Part shown: piece by piece, positions 53,623 through 64,000 of the stretch | Layout: each line of letters opens with the position of its first letter | Numbering within the stretch: the stretch's first letter is position 1 | Assembly (NCBI RefSeq): GCF_019097855.1 | Contig: NZ_JAHRGL010000001.1 | Location: 124,001-188,000, forward strand | From: Geopseudomonas aromaticivorans | Lineage (GTDB): Bacteria > Pseudomonadota > Gammaproteobacteria > Pseudomonadales > Pseudomonadaceae | Length of the DNA: 64,000 nt | Reading direction: 5' to 3' | The notes under the pieces: generated by a model | The model's database searches: none | Seen by the model: the letters and a program-made list of their open reading frames with translations, nothing else | Told to the model about the DNA's origin: nothing | Made by a program: the position numbers and the translations under genes

Positions 53623-54618
53623 TCAGATCAGTCCGGCGGCGCGCAGCGCGCCCACCGCTTCCAGCCAGCGCGGCTGGGCACGGTAGTCCTGGCCCGGCCA
53701 GCTCCGTGCGCGCATCCGCGCCAGGCGCGCGGGCGGCTGCACGCCGCGCCGCTGCAGATAGTCCAGCGCCTGCTCGGCGGCGCCGCGGTCGTTGCACACC
53801 AGGGCCATGTCGCAGCCGGCATCCAGCGCCGCCGCCACCCGCGCATCGGCAGCACCGGCGACGTGGGCGCCGGCCATGCTCAGGTCGTCGCTGAAGATCA
53901 CCCCCTGGTAGCCCAGCTCGCCGCGCAGGATGTCCTGCAGCCAGCGGCGCGAGAATCCGGCCGGCTGCGCGTCGACCTGCGGGTAGATCACGTGGGCCGG
54001 CATGATGCCGTCGAGCTGCGGCGCGAGGGCGACGAAGGGCTGCAGGTCGCAGGCGCGAATCTCGTCCAGCGAGCGCTCGTCGCGCGGAATGGCCACATGC
54101 GAATCCGCCTCGGGCCAGCCGTGGCCGGGGAAGTGCTTGCCGGTGGCGGCCATGCCGGCCTCACGCATGCCGGCGATGAAGGCCGCGGCCAGTTGGCTGA
54201 CCCGCGCGGGATCGCTGCCGAAGGCGCGCGAGCCGATCACCGTGCTGCGCCCGTGGTCAAGGTCGAGCACCGGCGCGAAGCTGAAGTCGAGACCGACCGC
54301 CAGCACCTCGGTGGCCATCAGCCAGCCGCACTGGCCGGCCAGGCGCGGCGCATCCGGTGCGGCGGCCAGCGCCTGCATCGACGGCAGGCGCACGAAGCCC
54401 TGGCGCAGGCGCTGCACCCGGCCGCCTTCCTGGTCCACCGCCAGCAGCAGGTCGGGACGCTCGGCGCGGATCGCCGCGCACAGCTCACGCACCTGCTGCG
54501 GGTGCTCGATGTTGCGGGCGAACAGGATCAGCCCGCCCACCTCCGGCTGGCGCAGCAGGCGACGATCCTCGGCCGTCAGCCAGGTGCCGGCGATATCCAG
54601 CATCAGCGAACCAGACAT
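53623..54618 (-). CDS. nagZ: Beta-N-acetylhexosaminidase NagZ
   Basis: NagZ removes GlcNAc from anhydro-muropeptides in the cytosol during peptidoglycan recycling; its product controls AmpC beta-lactamase through AmpR in pseudomonads. The 331-residue GH3 enzyme shows AVDQEGGRVQRLR, the KHFPGHGWPEADSHVAIP loop with catalytic His, and the nucleophile Asp in GVIFSDDLSMAGAH. ATG 54618 is ten bases after the YkuD gene stop, so the two are probably co-transcribed. Confidence 0.96.
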   Translation of the reverse strand: MSGSLMLDIAGTWLTAEDRRLLRQPEVGGLILFARNIEHPQQVRELCAAIRAERPDLLLAVDQEGGRVQRLRQGFVRLPSMQALAAAPDAPRLAGQCGWLMATEVLAVGLDFSFAPVLDLDHGRSTVIGSRAFGSDPARVSQLAAAFIAGMREAGMAATGKHFPGHGWPEADSHVAIPRDERSLDEIRACDLQPFVALAPQLDGIMPAHVIYPQVDAQPAGFSRRWLQDILRGELGYQGVIFSDDLSMAGAHVAGAADARVAAALDAGCDMALVCNDRGAAEQALDYLQRRGVQPPARLARMRARSWPGQDYRAQPRWLEAVGALRAAGLI

Positions 54619-54628
54619 GAAAAACTCC

Positions 54629-55147
54629 TCAGTGCAGCGCGGCCAGCCGCCATTGCGGCTGCGGCGCCTCGTCGATGATCACGGAACAGTGCGGCGGCAC
54701 CTGCTCGAACAACGCCAGCAGGTCGGTGTTGCGCAGGCGGATGCAGCCGTGCGACAGCGGCGCGCCCAGCGGCTCGCTGTCGGGAGTACCGTGCAGGTAG
54801 ATGTAGCGGCGGAAGGTGTCGACCGCGCCGAGGCGGTTGCGCCCCGGCTCGCAGCCGCTCAGCCACAGGATGCGGGTGAGGATCCAGTCGCGCTGCGGAT
54901 GCTGCGCCGCCAGCTCGGGCGACCAGACCTCGCCGGTCCAGCGCCGGCCGACCAGCACCGCCCCCAGCGGCAGATCGGCGCCGATCTTCGCCCGCACCTG
55001 GTGGCGGCCGCGCGGGGTGCACCCCGAGCCCTGCCGTTCGCCCGGCCCATTGAGGGCGGTGGACACCGGCAGGCGCAGGCACAACCGGCCCGCGGCGAAG
55101 CCGTACAGGCACTGGTCGGCGATGGAAATGTGCAGCAGATCGAGCAT
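54629..55147 (-). CDS. YkuD-fold L,D-transpeptidase/L,D-carboxypeptidase, no export signal
   Basis: The YkuD catalytic motif is complete: YLHGTPDSEPLG followed by APLSHGCIRLRNTD, with His, Cys and Arg. The domain begins at once (MLDLLHISIADQCLYGF) with no signal peptide or membrane helix, so the protein should be cytosolic. Classical L,D-transpeptidases act in the periplasm; a cytosolic YkuD enzyme next to nagZ fits an L,D-carboxypeptidase of muropeptide recycling, like ElsL of Acinetobacter as I recall it. About 172 residues from ATG 55147; ATG 55165 is also possible. Neither has a clear ribosome-binding site. Confidence 0.87.
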   Translation of the reverse strand: MLDLLHISIADQCLYGFAAGRLCLRLPVSTALNGPGERQGSGCTPRGRHQVRAKIGADLPLGAVLVGRRWTGEVWSPELAAQHPQRDWILTRILWLSGCEPGRNRLGAVDTFRRYIYLHGTPDSEPLGAPLSHGCIRLRNTDLLALFEQVPPHCSVIIDEAPQPQWRLAALH

Positions 55148-55211
55148 GGCGGCGGCGGCAGTCATAGGGGCCACTAGCTTAGCCGATCCACCTGGGCGCG
55201 GCACCCACGGG

Positions 55212-55901
55212 TTATTTGCCGTGGTTGTTCGCCTTGCCGTTGCGCCGCGGACGGGCCGCAATCAAGGCAGGGTCGGTCAGCGCACTGTCGGCGCGCATGC
55301 CGGCGGCCATGAACGGCACGAGAAGACTCAGCACCTGCTCGGCCGAGGCATCCACGTCGAAGTCGCGGGCAACGACCTCGCGCAACCCCTCGATGCCGGC
55401 CATGCTGAAGGTCGCCGCGCCGAGCATGAAATGCACCCGCCAGAACAGCTCCAGCGGTGGTACACCCGGCAGCGCATCTTGCAACAGTTGCAGGTAGCGA
55501 CGAAACACCTTGCCGTACAGGCCGGCAAGGTAACTACGCAGATGACGCTGGTGCTCGCGCACGGCCATGCCGAGCAGGCGCATGAACACCCGGAGGTTGC
55601 TGCTGCCCTGGCTGACCTCCAGCGCCAGCGCCACCAGCAATTCGAGCAGCTCCTCAAGCGTTGCGGGCTTGCCCTCGCGGCTCTCCAGCTCGTCCTCGAG
55701 GCGCTGGCAGAACGGCCCGAGAAAACGCACGAATACCGCCTGGATCAGCGCGTCCTTGGAGCCGAAGTGATAATTGACCGCCGCCAGATTGACCCCCGCC
55801 TTGGCGGTGATCAAGCGCAGCGAGGTCTCAGTGAAGCCCTTCTCGGCAAACAACTGCTGCGCCGCGTCGAGAATCCGTTCAACTGTTGCAGACTCAACCA
55901 T
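55212..55901 (-). CDS. psrA: TetR-family fatty-acid sensor PsrA
   Basis: PsrA represses beta-oxidation genes and itself until long-chain fatty acids bind, and activates rpoS. The 229-residue protein has the TetR helix-turn-helix near the N-terminus: ERILDAAQQLFAEKGFTETS, LRLITAKAGVNLAAVNYHFG, SKDALIQAVF. The ligand domain follows, with a basic tail (ARPRRNGKANNHGK). ATG 55901 has GGAG upstream; the GTG two codons earlier does not fit the spacing. It is divergent from lexA, and the likely targets fadBA and etf genes are in this window. Confidence 0.95.
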   Translation of the reverse strand: MVESATVERILDAAQQLFAEKGFTETSLRLITAKAGVNLAAVNYHFGSKDALIQAVFVRFLGPFCQRLEDELESREGKPATLEELLELLVALALEVSQGSSNLRVFMRLLGMAVREHQRHLRSYLAGLYGKVFRRYLQLLQDALPGVPPLELFWRVHFMLGAATFSMAGIEGLREVVARDFDVDASAEQVLSLLVPFMAAGMRADSALTDPALIAARPRRNGKANNHGK

Positions 55902-56013
55902 GACCACTCCATCAGTCAGACATCTGCCCCAAGCCCCGGGAACAATCTAGTCATCTGACAAGTATGGCAGGCTCCGACTGCAGCGCCAGAAAGCCGCGAC
56001 GACCGGGAAGGGT

Positions 56014-56041
56014 TTGCGGGCACCATAACCCTGTATATACT
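56014..56041 (+). promoter_or_regulatory. Promoter of lexA
   Basis: TTGCGG (56014-56019) and TATACT (56036-56041) with a 16-base spacer; the -10 lies inside the LexA box, the usual repression geometry. Confidence 0.75.
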
Positions 56042-56046
56042 TCCAG
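56031..56046. promoter_or_regulatory. LexA box (SOS operator)
   Basis: CTGTATATACTTCCAG fits CTG-N10-CAG with an AT-rich centre, the gammaproteobacterial LexA operator, 26 bases before the lexA ATG. It implies autoregulation. Confidence 0.93.
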
Positions 56047-56072
56047 CCATTGGATAAGACAGAGCCCGCCCC

Positions 56073-56687
56073 ATGCAGAAACTGACTCCGCGCCAGGGCG
56101 AAATCCTGGCTTTCATCAAGACCTGGCTGGACGCGCACGGCTATCCACCCACCCGTGCCGAAATCGCCCAGGAGCTGGGCTTCCGCTCGCCGAATGCGGC
56201 CGAGGAGCATCTGCGCGCGCTGGCCCGCAAGGGCGCCATCGAGATGATTCCCGGCGCCTCGCGGGGCATCCGCATTCCCGATAGCGCACCGACGCTGCGC
56301 GAAGGCGAACTGCCGATCATCGGTCGGGTCGCTGCCGGTGCGCCCATCCTCGCCGAGCAGCATATCGAGGACAGCTGCCGGATCAGCCCGGAATTCTTCC
56401 ACCCGCGCGCCGACTTCCTGCTGCGCGTGCACGGCATGAGCATGAAGGACGTCGGTATTCTCGATGGCGACCTGCTCGCCGTGCATGCCTGCCGCGAGGC
56501 GGTCAACGGGCAGATCGTGGTGGCGCGGATCGGAGATGAAGTGACGGTCAAGCGTTTCCAGCGCCGCGGCAAGCGCGTGCAGCTGCTGGCGGAAAACCCG
56601 GAATTCGCCCCGATCGTGATCGACCTGGAGCAGCCGGATCAGGAGTTCGTCATCGAAGGGCTGAGCGTCGGCGTCATTCGCCGCTAG
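56073..56687 (+). CDS. lexA: SOS repressor LexA
   Basis: LexA represses SOS genes and self-cleaves when RecA is activated. The 204-residue protein begins [18 protein letters not shown], a winged helix with [20 protein letters not shown]. The cleavage site is A88-G89 (GRVAAGAP), the catalytic Ser is S123 (HGMSMKD) and the Lys is K160 (VTVKRF). In the pseudomonads I remember, lexA is followed by sulA in the same operon; here the next 71 bases hold no gene and the next frame is the convergent 79-residue protein. Confidence 0.98.
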   Translation: MQKLTPRQGEILAFIKTWLDAHGYPPTRAEIAQELGFRSPNAAEEHLRALARKGAIEMIPGASRGIRIPDSAPTLREGELPIIGRVAAGAPILAEQHIEDSCRISPEFFHPRADFLLRVHGMSMKDVGILDGDLLAVHACREAVNGQIVVARIGDEVTVKRFQRRGKRVQLLAENPEFAPIVIDLEQPDQEFVIEGLSVGVIRR

Positions 56688-56758
56688 ACGCCGTCGCCAG
56701 GGTCCGCTGCGAATGCTGCGGGCCGCGGGGAGTCAACTCAAAGATCGAGCGCGGCGAC

Positions 56759-56998
56759 TCAGTGCAGCACCCGCGGCTCGTCGCTGTACTCATGCTCGTA
56801 GTCGCCGTCGGCCATGCTGCCGGCCATCTGTACGCCAAGATTGAACATCGCCTTGGCCACCTCGATATGCTGCCCCAGCAGGAAGGCCTTGGCATCCTCG
56901 GAAAACTCGAGGGTCACCAAGGCCTCTTCGTCGTCGCCACGACGCAGGACGATACGGCCATCGGGCAATTCCACGATTTCCAGGAAGGAGGTCGGCAT
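56759..56998 (-). CDS. Conserved hypothetical protein, 79 aa
   Basis: I recognise this only as a small conserved pseudomonad protein from the region after lexA. MPTSFLEIVELPDGRIVLRR opens it, then GDDEEALVTLEFSEDAKAFL and a helical segment GQHIEVAKAMFNLGVQMAGS; it is acidic and probably cytosolic, with no signal or membrane segment. The frame is open far upstream, but the conserved block begins at ATG 56998, giving 79 residues. The two-gene group with the next gene lies between lexA and topA. Confidence 0.82.
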   Translation of the reverse strand: MPTSFLEIVELPDGRIVLRRGDDEEALVTLEFSEDAKAFLLGQHIEVAKAMFNLGVQMAGSMADGDYEHEYSDEPRVLH

Positions 56999-57156
56999 GG
57001 GGAGGAAGCTCCGCGAAAAAAGGCCAGCATTGTAACAGTGCCATGCCTCACGCCCTAGCGTGACGACGGCATCCGCTGGCCACGCGTCGGACAAACGCGC
57101 CGCCAGATCACCCGGCGGCACCCCCGCCCGCCTGCGTGCCGCGCAGGCGATGGCTC

Positions 57157-57681
57157 TCACCACTCGCTCATGCCTTCGCGAAAGCGCGCGGCCAGCGCCT
57201 TGATCTGCTGCTGCCAGTCGACGAGGCTGTCCAAGGCCAGCTCGCTCTCCTCGGCCTGGCCGCCCACATCGACCGCCGTGATCAGCGCCAGCGCCGGGTC
57301 GACCTTGGCCTTCTTCGCCTCGCGCGGCGGCTCGAACAGCTGGCGATAGGCCGCCAGCAGCTGACCCAGCCAGCTCTGCCGGTCCTGCGCCAGATCGACC
57401 AGCTCGGCCAGCTCCGGGCTGGGCGCAGCGTCGAGGACCTCGCGGGTGAGCAGCTGCTCGACCTGCGGCGCAGCCGCCTGGGGCAAACGATAGTAGCCGG
57501 CGATCTCGTGACCCAGCCCGAGCACTGCGCCATACAGATGGAACAGCGCGCCTTCGCGAGCGGCCTGGATCTGCGTGCGGGCATTCAGCGCCTGCGCCGC
57601 GTCGGCGGCACGCCAGGCGTCCAGCGCCAGACCGGCGAAGTAGAGTTTCTGGTTGGTACGGGTGTACAGCTCGTTGGCCAT
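57157..57681 (-). CDS. DUF6586 family protein, 174 aa
   Basis: The 174-residue protein MANELYTRTNQKLYFAGLAL is mostly helical, rich in Ala and Leu (AREGALFHLYGAVLGLGHEIAGYY, QSWLGQLLAAYRQLFEPPRE in sections). I recall it as the DUF6586 family, found in pseudomonads beside topA. No catalytic motif is visible. The start at 57681 fits a GAGGAG ribosome-binding sequence. The 158-base gap to the next gene downstream shows nothing recognisable. Confidence 0.82.
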   Translation of the reverse strand: MANELYTRTNQKLYFAGLALDAWRAADAAQALNARTQIQAAREGALFHLYGAVLGLGHEIAGYYRLPQAAAPQVEQLLTREVLDAAPSPELAELVDLAQDRQSWLGQLLAAYRQLFEPPREAKKAKVDPALALITAVDVGGQAEESELALDSLVDWQQQIKALAARFREGMSEW

Positions 57682-57792
57682 GGCGGACTCCTCGACAGAA
57701 GTCCAAGTATACGCTGGCGACACCCCACCGGTCGCCGGCGGGAGCCGGCCTGCGCAGGAGCCAGCCGGCTCCGGAACCGCTGCCCCACAAAG

Positions 57793-57831
57793 CACAACCG
57801 GCCGGGCGTCTGCACGCTCCGGCCGGTTGTG
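57793..57831 (-). terminator. Probable terminator of topA
   Basis: Thirteen-bp stem CACAACCGGCCGG (57793-57805) with CCGGCCGGTTGTG (57819-57831), and a further GCGT/ACGC pairing inside. On the minus strand only CTTTG follows, so the T tract is poor. Confidence 0.55.
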
Positions 57832-57852
57832 TTCAAGCGACAGGCGGCGGAC

Positions 57853-60456
57853 TCAGCGCTTGTCTTCCACCGTCCACTTGCCGTCGGCATAGAACGCGCG
57901 CCAGCCGCTGGGCTTGCCGTCCACCTCGCTCTGCACGTACTGCTCCTTGGTCTTGCGACTGAAGCGGATCACCGCCGGGCGGCCGTCCGGATCCTGCTGC
58001 GGGGCGTCGAGCAGGAAGTGGTACTTGGCGTCCAGCTCGTCCTTGTGCGGAATCAGCTCGGAAACCAGCGGGGCGCGGGTTTCGCGGTTCTTCGGGAACA
58101 GGCTGGCGGCAAGGAACAAACCCGAGGCGCCGTCACGCAGCACGTAGACGTCGTCGACCTTGGCGCAGCGCAACTCCGGCATCTTGATCGGGTCGATCTT
58201 CGGCGGCGCCGCCTCGCCGTTCTTGAGCAGCTTGCGGGTGTTCTTGCAGGCGCTGTTGGTGCAGCCGAAGAACTTGCCGAAACGGCCGGTCTTCAGCTGC
58301 ATCTCGCTGCCGCACTTGTCGCACTCCAGGCTCGGGCCTTCGTAGCCCTTGATACGGTACTGGCCTTCCTCGATCTCGTAACCCGAGCAGTCCGGGTTGT
58401 TGCCGCAGATGTGCAGCTTGTGCTGCTCGTCGAGCAGGTAAGCGTCCATCGCCGTGCCGCACTTGGCGCAGCGGCGCTTGCTGCGCAGCACGCGGGACTC
58501 CGATTCGCCCTCGTCGTCGGCGGCAATCTCGTCGCCGGGAATCAGGTTGACCGTGGCCTTGCAGCGCTCCTTGGGCGGCAGCGCGTAGCCGGAGCAGCCG
58601 AGGAACACGCCGGTGGAGGCGGTACGGATGGTCATCGGCCGACCGCATTCCTTGCACGGAATATCGGTCAGCGTCGGCAGGTTGGCGCGCATGCCGCTGT
58701 CGCTGGCCGCAGCTACCTCGAGCTTGTTCTTGAAGTCGCCGTAGAACTCGTCGAGCAGGTGCTTCCACTCGCGTTCGCCCTGGGCGACGTCGTCGAGGTG
58801 CTCCTCCATGCCGGCGGTGAAGCCGTAGTCCATCAGGTGGGCGAAGCTCTCCGACAGCCGCTCGGTGACGATGTCGCCGATCTTCTCGGCGTAGAAGCGG
58901 CGGTTTTGCAGGGTCACGTAGCCGCGCTCCTGGATGGTCGAGATGATCGCCGCATAGGTCGAGGGACGACCGATGCCGCGCTTTTCCATCTCCTTGACCA
59001 GACTGGCTTCCGAGTAGCGCGCCGGCGGCTTGGTGAAGTGCTGGGCCGGCTCGAGCTGGAGCAGCTCGAGCCGGTCGCCCTGGAGCATGTCGGGCAGCAC
59101 GTCGTCCTCGCCCGGCTTGCCCTGCGACGGCTGCACGCGGGTGAAGCCGTCGAACTTGAGGATGCGGCCCTTGGCGCGCAGCTCGAAGTCGCCGGCCTTG
59201 ACCGTGACGCTGGTGGACAGGTACTCGGCCGGCGGCATCTGGCAGGCGACGAACTGGCGCCAGATCAGCTCGTACAGGCGCTCGGCGTCGCGCTCCATGC
59301 CGGTCAGCTGGGTCGGCTTGAGGTTGACGTCGGAAGGACGGATCGCCTCGTGCGCTTCCTGGGCGCCTTCCTTGCTGCTGTAGACGTTCGGCTTGGCCGG
59401 CAGGTACTGCTGGCCGAACTCGCCCTCGATGAAGCCGCGCGCCATGTCGATGGCATCCTGCGACAGGTTGGTCGAGTCGGTACGCATGTAGGTGATGTAG
59501 CCGGCCTCGTACAGGCGCTGAGCCATCATCATGGTCTTCTTCACCCCGAAGCCCAGGCGGTTGCTCGCCGCCTGCTGCAGGGTGGAGGTAATGAAGGGCG
59601 CGGACGGCTTGCTCGAAGTCGGCTTGTCCTCGCGCTTGGCCACCTGGTAGGCGGCGGACTTGAGCGCCGCCACGGCAGCCATCGCCTGGGCTTCGTTGAC
59701 CGGCTTGAACGCCTCGCCGTGCTGGCGGGCCACCTCGAAGCGCACCTTGGCCTGCTTGGCGGTTGCCAGGTCGGCATGCACATCCCAGTACTCTTCCGGG
59801 ACGAAGGCGCGGATCTCGCGCTCGCGGTCCACCACCAGCTTCACCGCCACCGACTGCACGCGGCCGGCGGACAGGCCACGAGCGATCTTGGCCCACAGCA
59901 GCGGCGAGACCATGTAGCCGACCACGCGGTCGAGGAAACGCCGCGCCTGCTGGGCGTTGACCCGGTTGATGTCCAGCTCGCCGGGCTGGGCGAAGGCGTC
60001 CTGGATGGCCTTCTTGGTGATCTCGTTGAACACCACGCGCTTGTAGCGGCTGTCGTCGCCGCCGATGGCCTCGCGCAGGTGCCAGGCGATCGCCTCCCCC
60101 TCTCTATCCAAGTCGGTTGCGAGATAGATGGTGTCGGCATCCTTGGCCAGACGGCGCAACTCCTCGATCACCTTCTCCTTGCCGGGCAGGATCTCGTACT
60201 GGGCCTTCCAGCCGTGCTCGGGATCGATGCCCATGCGCGCGAACAGCTGGCGCTTGGCCTTTTCCTTGGGCGACAACGCCGGCGCTTCGGCCGCGGCGGC
60301 CTTGCCGCGCTTGACCGGCTCCTTGCTGGCCGAGCCGCTGGTGGGCAGGTCGCGGATATGACCGATGCTCGACTTCACCACGTACTGGTTGCCCAGGTAC
60401 TTGTTGATCGTCTTGGCCTTGGCCGGTGATTCCACGATGACCAGAGATTTGCCCAT
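57853..60456 (-). CDS. topA: DNA topoisomerase I
   Basis: TopA relaxes negative supercoils behind RNA polymerase. The 867-residue protein has the TOPRIM start [40 protein letters not shown], the active-site tyrosine in [16 protein letters not shown], and [20 protein letters not shown]. Three C-terminal zinc ribbons follow ([33 protein letters not shown]), then a basic end. Start at ATG 60456; the preceding 27 codons are leader. Confidence 0.98.
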   Translation of the reverse strand: MGKSLVIVESPAKAKTINKYLGNQYVVKSSIGHIRDLPTSGSASKEPVKRGKAAAAEAPALSPKEKAKRQLFARMGIDPEHGWKAQYEILPGKEKVIEELRRLAKDADTIYLATDLDREGEAIAWHLREAIGGDDSRYKRVVFNEITKKAIQDAFAQPGELDINRVNAQQARRFLDRVVGYMVSPLLWAKIARGLSAGRVQSVAVKLVVDREREIRAFVPEEYWDVHADLATAKQAKVRFEVARQHGEAFKPVNEAQAMAAVAALKSAAYQVAKREDKPTSSKPSAPFITSTLQQAASNRLGFGVKKTMMMAQRLYEAGYITYMRTDSTNLSQDAIDMARGFIEGEFGQQYLPAKPNVYSSKEGAQEAHEAIRPSDVNLKPTQLTGMERDAERLYELIWRQFVACQMPPAEYLSTSVTVKAGDFELRAKGRILKFDGFTRVQPSQGKPGEDDVLPDMLQGDRLELLQLEPAQHFTKPPARYSEASLVKEMEKRGIGRPSTYAAIISTIQERGYVTLQNRRFYAEKIGDIVTERLSESFAHLMDYGFTAGMEEHLDDVAQGEREWKHLLDEFYGDFKNKLEVAAASDSGMRANLPTLTDIPCKECGRPMTIRTASTGVFLGCSGYALPPKERCKATVNLIPGDEIAADDEGESESRVLRSKRRCAKCGTAMDAYLLDEQHKLHICGNNPDCSGYEIEEGQYRIKGYEGPSLECDKCGSEMQLKTGRFGKFFGCTNSACKNTRKLLKNGEAAPPKIDPIKMPELRCAKVDDVYVLRDGASGLFLAASLFPKNRETRAPLVSELIPHKDELDAKYHFLLDAPQQDPDGRPAVIRFSRKTKEQYVQSEVDGKPSGWRAFYADGKWTVEDKR

Positions 60457-60555
60457 GAATCGGAGAGTTCCTGAAAAGATGTCGAGATGAACGGCGAGGA
60501 CCGTCGGCGCAAAATATGCAATTAAATGCAACTGCACCCTGATAAAGCCACGCTA

Positions 60556-60583
60556 TATATAGTGGCCCGCGCAACGAGGTCAA
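60556..60583 (-). promoter_or_regulatory. Promoter of topA
   Basis: On the minus strand TTGACC (60578-60583) and TATATA (60556-60561) with a 16-base spacer, -10 inside an inverted repeat (GCCAC/GTGGC, 60547-60551 with 60562-60566). The -35 overlaps the stop codon of the DUF1653 gene. The leader is about 95 bases. Confidence 0.72.
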
Positions 60584-60843
60584 GCACGGGGCGGCGACGG
60601 ATCGTCCTCAGCGTAGCGAAACTCCACCCTTTCGCTGCGCTCTAGGGCAAAGCGCGGCAACGCCTCCCCCTCCACCTCCACGGTTTCCAGAAACATCGCC
60701 AGCGGCCGCACCCACAGGCCGTAGTCGCCATACAGCGCCTGGTAGACCACCAGCTCTTCCTCGGTCTCGGAGTGCCGGGCCAGACCCAGCACGCGATACT
60801 CGCGGCCCTTGTAGTGACGGTAGAGCCCAGTTTGCAGCGTCAT
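60580..60843 (-). CDS. DUF1653 domain-containing protein, 87 aa
   Basis: The 87-residue sequence MTLQTGLYRHYKGREYRVLG, then RHSETEEELVVYQALYGDYGLWVRPLAMF in sections is the DUF1653 signature: a small beta-rich domain of unknown function. ATG 60843 is preferred because a GAGGG lies eight bases upstream, while ATG 60849 would be only two bases from it. It lies between topA and the fadA terminator. Confidence 0.9.
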   Translation of the reverse strand: MTLQTGLYRHYKGREYRVLGLARHSETEEELVVYQALYGDYGLWVRPLAMFLETVEVEGEALPRFALERSERVEFRYAEDDPSPPRA

Positions 60844-60867
60844 GCACATCGCCCTCATGGTGTCGCT

Positions 60868-60902
60868 AAAACGAGAACCGGGGCACACAGCCCCGGTTCT
60901 CG
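60868..60902 (-). terminator. Terminator of the fadBA operon
   Basis: Perfect 13-bp stem CGAGAACCGGGGC (60872-60884) with GCCCCGGTTCTCG (60890-60902), followed on the minus strand by TTTTAG. Confidence 0.9.
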
Positions 60903-60914
60903 ACCAATGGGCTA

Positions 60915-64000
<3,086 letters not shown>

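Noticed and set aside
56006-56020. GGGAAGGGTTTGCGG in the psrA-lexA gap considered as a PsrA box
   Set aside because: Only partly matches the motif and the spacing is wrong; autoregulation of psrA is plausible but this site is not convincing.
57136-60429. 1097-codon open frame antisense to topA and its neighbour
   Set aside because: It spans two genes and their gap, shows no recognisable domain, and mirrors codon bias of topA.

Overview
The window is ordinary core chromosome of a high-GC gammaproteobacterium, almost certainly a member of Pseudomonas. Proteins read like Pseudomonas orthologues throughout. From memory, the gene order from about 4.8 kb to the end follows the P. aeruginosa PAO1 block etfA-etfB-etfD ... 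tatD-pilZ-holB-tmk-mltG-pabC-fabF-acpP-fabG-fabD-plsX-rpmF ... rne-murB ... nqrA-F ... mfd ... psrA-lexA ... topA ... fadA-fadB. I saw no tRNA or rRNA genes, insertion sequences, prophage, CRISPR array, toxin-antitoxin pair or defence island. Coding density is high, and most genes lie on the minus strand in long overlapping operons.

Layout. 0-4.7 kb: end of an Smr-domain gene, a membrane protein, pyrF, a small DUF2897 protein, a proline-rich lipoprotein, an OmpA/DUF4398 lipoprotein pair and a solute-binding protein. 4.8-8.5 kb: electron-transfer flavoprotein genes etfBA, divergent from their quinone oxidoreductase. 8.5-10.6 kb: a DUF1285 protein, a class V aminotransferase and a candidate small RNA matching RgsA. 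10.7-20.7 kb: a minus-strand run for DNA replication (holB, tmk), PilZ, MltG, PabC and type II fatty-acid/phospholipid synthesis (fabF, acpP, fabG, fabD, plsX, with rpmF and yceD), starting from a near-consensus promoter. 20.8-28 kb: maf, sppA, a Gph-like phosphatase, rluC, and divergent rne with a long leader. 27.8-37.3 kb: envelope genes (murB, kdsB, lpxK, ExbB/ExbD-like pair, comEC, lolD and a LolC/E permease). 37.5-47 kb: a glycerophosphodiesterase, soluble transhydrogenase, and the complete Na+-NQR operon with its maturation genes apbE and nqrM. 47.2-57.7 kb: a large GAPDH-like enzyme, mfd, csiV, methylthioinosine phosphorylase, nagZ, a YkuD-fold enzyme, psrA, lexA and two small proteins. 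57.8-64 kb: topA, a DUF1653 protein and the fadBA beta-oxidation operon, whose fadB runs off the window.

Functional links. Beta-oxidation (fadBA), its electron outlet (EtfAB and ETF-quinone oxidoreductase) and the fatty-acid sensor PsrA are all here, opposite the fatty-acid synthesis operon. The candidate RgsA RNA carries a stretch almost perfectly complementary to the acpP ribosome-binding region about 6 kb away. That agrees with the RgsA-acpP regulation I recall from P. aeruginosa. Peptidoglycan recycling is represented by nagZ next to a YkuD enzyme without an export signal.

I did not find an undescribed system. The most worthwhile points are the RgsA-acpP pairing, the apparent absence of sulA after lexA and of a second Lol permease beside lolD, the signal-less YkuD enzyme beside nagZ, the 17-unit hexapeptide repeat in RNase E, and several unexplained inverted repeats at promoters. 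Statements about gene order in other pseudomonads are from memory and are marked as such.
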